Positions 6,686 through 9,228 of a DNA stretch of 9,228 nucleotides are shown piece after piece; position 1 is the stretch's first letter; every line of letters begins with the position of its first letter. The translations under genes were made by a program, and so were the position numbers. The stretch is from an uncultured Flammeovirgaceae bacterium. Lineage in GTDB: Bacteria > Bacteroidota > Bacteroidia > Cytophagales > Cyclobacteriaceae. Location: the NCBI GenBank assembly GCA_946886805.1, contig CAMPJM010000136.1, forward strand, positions 1-9,228, given 5' to 3'. A model generated the notes under the pieces. It was not told where the DNA came from. It saw only the letters and a program-made list of their open reading frames with translations, and made no database searches.

Positions 6686-7690
6686 TTACTTCTGGCTGTC
6701 CAGATTGGGATAATAAAAACTTGGATATTCCATCTCAAGCACAGCTTTATCATCAAAAGAAAGATTTATGATGGCTGTTTTTCGGGGTGCTACCGCCTCA
6801 TCTGATTGATGGGTATGAAATACATAGATTAACTTGCCGTTTTCATCTTTCAGAAAATCTCCATGCCCGGTTCCATTTACCTTCAAATCTTTCCGGGTAA
6901 TTATAGGATTTCCATCGAACTTCTCCCATGGTCCCAAAGGATGGGAGCTCACTGCATACCCTACTCCATAATCGATGTTTCTAAAATCGTTGGCAGAATA
7001 AATTAAATAATAAAGGCCATCTTTTTTTAATACAGAAGGCCCTTCTGCAACTGGCCACGAAACATTTTCTGTGTTTTCCCAAGGTTCCTCCGCGCTTATA
7101 CATTCTACCAAAGTTTCTTCCTTTATCCCACTAAGATCATCTTCCATTTCTGCTACAAATATTCTGTTTCCATCCTTCAGTCTCACATGGTATAAATATT
7201 TCTTACCATCGTCATCCATGAAAACAAAGGGATCAATTTGCTTTACAGGAGCAGCTAAAGCTTCCTTTTTTGCCTGCTTAAACGGTCCCAAAGGGCTGTT
7301 GCTTTCTGCAATAGCTATATTTTCATTGGCAGTATAGGCCATATAAAACTTATCCCCATAAACGAATACCTGCGGTGCCCAGAAACCTTTGTCTCCGAAA
7401 ACGTTCGTCTTATGCAAAGCATAACCATCGGTTGCTCCCTTTGGGCCCTCCCAATTCTCTAAATCTGTAGAGGTATAAACTGTAAAACCATTGTTTACAT
7501 TTTGATCCACCGTGCCATACAAATAATAGATCTTGTCATGGAAGAATATTGTAGGGTCTGCAAGATTGATTTCTCCGGCACTATCGCTCATGCTTTGGGG
7601 CTTCGCTTCCGACACCAAAAACAAAACAATAAAAAAGGTGAGAAAGACTCCTTGTAATTCGCACAAGCTGCTGTAATTTTTCATTTGCAT
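6686..7690 (-). CDS. GH43 family glycoside hydrolase, single domain, secreted
   Basis: A 334-residue GH43 enzyme made of one five-bladed propeller, the usual size for a stand-alone member. Residues about 14-32 form a hydrophobic signal segment ending near SEAKPQS, without a lipobox, so it should be periplasmic or secreted. Probable catalytic residues are Asp45 (LADPTI), Asp153 (QIDPFV) and Glu216 (VAEGPSV), with His276 in GTGHGDF at the metal site. WAPQ at 104-107 and GPWEKFDGNPI are also GH43 features. It has no C-terminal accessory domain and lacks the Cys-rich segment of the neighbouring GH43. Likely activity is on arabinose or xylose linkages, exact specificity unknown. Start: ATG at 7690 or the second ATG at 7684 (Met3); both follow AAAAAAGA and give the same signal, so the choice is open. 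A promoter candidate lies upstream near 7771, so it may be transcribed apart from the GH93-like gene. Confidence 0.9.
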   Translation of the reverse strand: MQMKNYSSLCELQGVFLTFFIVLFLVSEAKPQSMSDSAGEINLADPTIFFHDKIYYLYGTVDQNVNNGFTVYTSTDLENWEGPKGATDGYALHKTNVFGDKGFWAPQVFVYGDKFYMAYTANENIAIAESNSPLGPFKQAKKEALAAPVKQIDPFVFMDDDGKKYLYHVRLKDGNRIFVAEMEDDLSGIKEETLVECISAEEPWENTENVSWPVAEGPSVLKKDGLYYLIYSANDFRNIDYGVGYAVSSHPLGPWEKFDGNPIITRKDLKVNGTGHGDFLKDENGKLIYVFHTHQSDEAVAPRKTAIINLSFDDKAVLEMEYPSFYYPNLDSQK

Positions 7691-7740
7691 TCTTTTTTCG
7701 ATTATTTTTTTTTCAAGTTTCGCAACATCCGTTTTGTCAC

Positions 7741-7766
7741 AATTTTTGCTTCAAAAGGCAAAAATT
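7741..7766. promoter_or_regulatory. Inverted repeat at the predicted transcription start of GH43 gene
   Basis: AATTTTTGC (7741-7749) and GCAAAAATT (7758-7766) are perfect 9-bp arms separated by 8 nt. The repeat lies 51 nt before the ATG at 7690 and just downstream of the TAGTTTTG -7 candidate, so it would cover about +1 to +26 of the transcript. This suits an operator or a 5'-UTR hairpin. Function inferred from symmetry and position. Confidence 0.5.
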
Positions 7767-7770
7767 CCGC

Positions 7771-7778
7771 CAAAACTA
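7771..7778 (-). promoter_or_regulatory. Candidate Bacteroidota promoter (-7) for GH43 gene
   Basis: On the minus strand this reads TAGTTTTG, a full match to TAnnTTTG. The expected -33 TTTG is not clear (GTGG at about the right distance). The GH43 start is about 80 nt downstream, and the inverted repeat at 7741-7766 follows at once. Confidence 0.45.
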
Positions 7779-7792
7779 CATCCTACCTTTTA

Positions 7793-7844
7793 ATTAACCA
7801 CGGGTTAAAACCCGTGGCTAATCACATTTGACCCCGCTGGGGTC
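7793..7844. repeat. Two adjacent REP-like hairpins
   Basis: CCACGGGTT (7798-7806) and AACCCGTGG (7809-7817) form a perfect 9-bp stem around AA; beyond one mismatch the stem continues for four more pairs (7793-7796 with 7819-7822). Thirteen bases later GACCCC (7830-7835) and GGGGTC (7839-7844) pair around GCT. Both motifs resemble abundant intergenic palindromes of Bacteroidota. They lie between the GH93-like and GH43 genes, and just upstream of the promoter candidate, where they might also slow read-through from the GH93-like gene. Confidence 0.7.
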
Positions 7845-8139
7845 AGGTGCAGAAGTTTTTAAGGTTTCTGAAATGGAAAACACTAATCCTGCTTTTAACA
7901 AGACTGGGGAGGCTTATCCACCTCTCAACTTCATTAAATCAATGTGCGAAACTCAAGTTTTTAATTATTAAAAGCCAAAGATCCTAATTTCTTTCACGTC
8001 CTCGTTTTGACATTTCTTTACTCTTTTCTATTTTTTTGAAAAATAAATTATTAACCTCGGCCTTCCCCAAAGAAACAGGGCTTAAATCATTTAATTTTCA
8101 ATGTGTTTTACCAATATTACCTCATTCACACAACCCCTA
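7845..8139. other. Non-coding stretch downstream of the GH93-like gene
   Basis: AT-rich sequence with no credible ORF on either strand, no clear intrinsic terminator and no strong promoter. A small GAGG/CCTC stem near 7909-7924 is within what chance would give. Confidence 0.4.
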
Positions 8140-9228
8140 TTATTGTAATTTTAATGTGTGCCAGGTAAAAGGCTGTTTATCATCATTGCCCGAAATATTT
8201 TCTTTATAATCCGCTGTTGCTTTTCCACTATTTTCAGTGAGCCTGATATTCAAGCCAATGCGACTATCGCGATCAGGTCTTCCCCCTAATAAGGTCCAGG
8301 GGATTGCCAATTCCTGTCGATAACCATTATCAATTATTTTAGAGGACGATAATATTGCATCGGGACTTTCCCGAACTTTCCACTTTCCGCTATTTCCCTC
8401 GCTAAAATTAATATGCCCGTTAGCAGTTAAAAAAAATCGAAAAACTTCTTTATCGGGAGCCTCCAATGATTTATTCATAGGATCCAAAAAGATGGTAATG
8501 CCGTCATTTTCTTCCGGATCTGTTGCTGTAGTTACCACGTTGATATCTTCTACATTGGTAAGAACATACAAGTAGGTATTGTCATAGGTTATGTTGCTTA
8601 ACGCTTGCGTGAGGCTGTGATGGCCGATAAATACCGGGAACGAATCTTGCCAAATAGCTTCGTTGGCCTCACCATCAACCCCTATTGTTGTTTGAGCAGC
8701 CATAATTTCGGGGATTACATGACCCTTGATCATCCAAACTTCTGTTTTATCGCCGCCAGAATAGGCATTTGTACTTGTAAGGGCGATTACACTATTATCT
8801 TTTAATACCGCCAAACTGTTCCATAGCCCCGACCTGTTCTCCGGAATCAAAAAAGGAGAAGTTTTCCGGTTAAATTCATAAGCTTCAGAATTTCCAATCA
8901 CAACTTTCATCTCGGCCGTTCCTATGTCATTTGGCCGCCCTTCCGTGCCTTGATAGGAAAGAATGGTCTCACCTGTTCGAAGCTGCCTTAGGTAAGGCGC
9001 CCCCGCATAATAAAAATCGTTGATCTTCTCTGCTAATGCGTATGTGCGGTTTTTACTTGACCCGCCTACAGGCTCAGACCAGTTTTCGGCAATTGTATTT
9101 CTGATGATGTAAGGCTTAAAATTGTCGAACCCATTGTCTTCGATGGCCACTACAATTTCCTCAGTATCTGCAAGCAAAAGCGGCGACGGCATTCCATCTC
9201 TTGAACCTGCTCTAAAACTGACTATTTC
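8140..9228 (-). CDS. Sialidase-superfamily enzyme (GH93-like) with C-terminal CBM9-type domain, 5' truncated by window
   Basis: The frame stays open to the window edge, so the ATG at 9192 is internal; at least 362 residues are visible and the N terminus is outside. Numbered from the edge, residues 4-14 read SFRAGSRDGMP, a motif of GH93-like members of the sialidase fold, and EGRPNDIG at 96-103 also fits. Residues 1 to about 170 would be the later blades of the propeller. From about 181 to the end is a CBM9/DOMON-like carbohydrate-binding domain (PF06452): IGVDGEANEAIW, then NDGITIFLDP, then LAIPWTLLGGRP and IGLNIRLTEN, in the normal order. GH93 enzymes known so far are exo-1,5-alpha-L-arabinanases releasing arabinobiose; other sialidase-fold activities remain possible because the catalytic N-terminal part is missing. 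It is the first of three same-strand carbohydrate genes. Confidence is high for the CBM9 domain, moderate for GH93. Confidence 0.7.
   Translation of the reverse strand, partial: EIVSFRAGSRDGMPSPLLLADTEEIVVAIEDNGFDNFKPYIIRNTIAENWSEPVGGSSKNRTYALAEKINDFYYAGAPYLRQLRTGETILSYQGTEGRPNDIGTAEMKVVIGNSEAYEFNRKTSPFLIPENRSGLWNSLAVLKDNSVIALTSTNAYSGGDKTEVWMIKGHVIPEIMAAQTTIGVDGEANEAIWQDSFPVFIGHHSLTQALSNITYDNTYLYVLTNVEDINVVTTATDPEENDGITIFLDPMNKSLEAPDKEVFRFFLTANGHINFSEGNSGKWKVRESPDAILSSSKIIDNGYRQELAIPWTLLGGRPDRDSRIGLNIRLTENSGKATADYKENISGNDDKQPFTWHTLKLQ

Noticed and set aside
1..9228. CRISPR array, tRNA, rRNA, retron or toxin-antitoxin pair
   Set aside because: The repeats are palindromic and not regularly spaced, and I recognised no cloverleaf, rRNA stretch, reverse transcriptase or small paired genes.

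Overview
The window looks like chromosomal DNA from a member of the Bacteroidota. Evidence: AT-rich DNA, a C-terminal T9SS (Por) sorting domain on a secreted esterase, short lipoprotein signal peptides, matches to the Bacteroidota -7 element TAnnTTTG, and a dense set of intergenic palindromes of the kind common in Flavobacteriia and Cytophagia. Genus cannot be fixed from the sequence.

Layout. 1-156: window edge with part of a palindromic repeat. 157-1308 (+): secreted alpha/beta-hydrolase (esterase/lipase type) with a T9SS tail. 1309-1510: convergent gap filled with REP-like hairpins. 1511-3358 (-): DUF885 lipoprotein, a probable zinc peptidase-like protein. 3359-3913: non-coding, with a 17-bp tandem repeat, a 163-bp MITE-like element with terminal inverted repeats and a heptamer tandem repeat. 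3914-4342 (-): small VOC/PhnB-like protein. 4343-4835: VOC promoter, then a GC-richer, hairpin-rich island with no credible gene. 4836-6440 (-): GH43 lipoprotein with a C-terminal beta-sandwich-like domain. 6441-6685: short gap with an inverted repeat just upstream of that start. 6686-7690 (-): second GH43 enzyme with a Sec signal. 7691-8139: promoter with an inverted repeat, two more hairpins, then nothing recognisable. 8140 to window end (-): 3' part of a sialidase-superfamily (GH93-like) enzyme with a C-terminal CBM9-type domain; it continues past the window.

The three carbohydrate genes share a strand and are transcribed in the order GH93-like, GH43, GH43. Known activities of GH93 (exo-1,5-alpha-L-arabinanase) and GH43 (arabinanase, arabinofuranosidase, xylosidase) suggest a small cluster for arabinan or another arabinose-containing glycan. 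This is inference: no SusC/SusD pair or regulator lies in the window. The esterase, DUF885 and VOC genes have no clear functional link to that cluster.

No new defence or mobile system with its own protein was found. The most unusual aspect is the intergenic DNA: almost every gap carries a different palindromic or tandem repeat family, and the two GH43 genes each have their own distinct inverted repeat close to the start, which may be regulatory.
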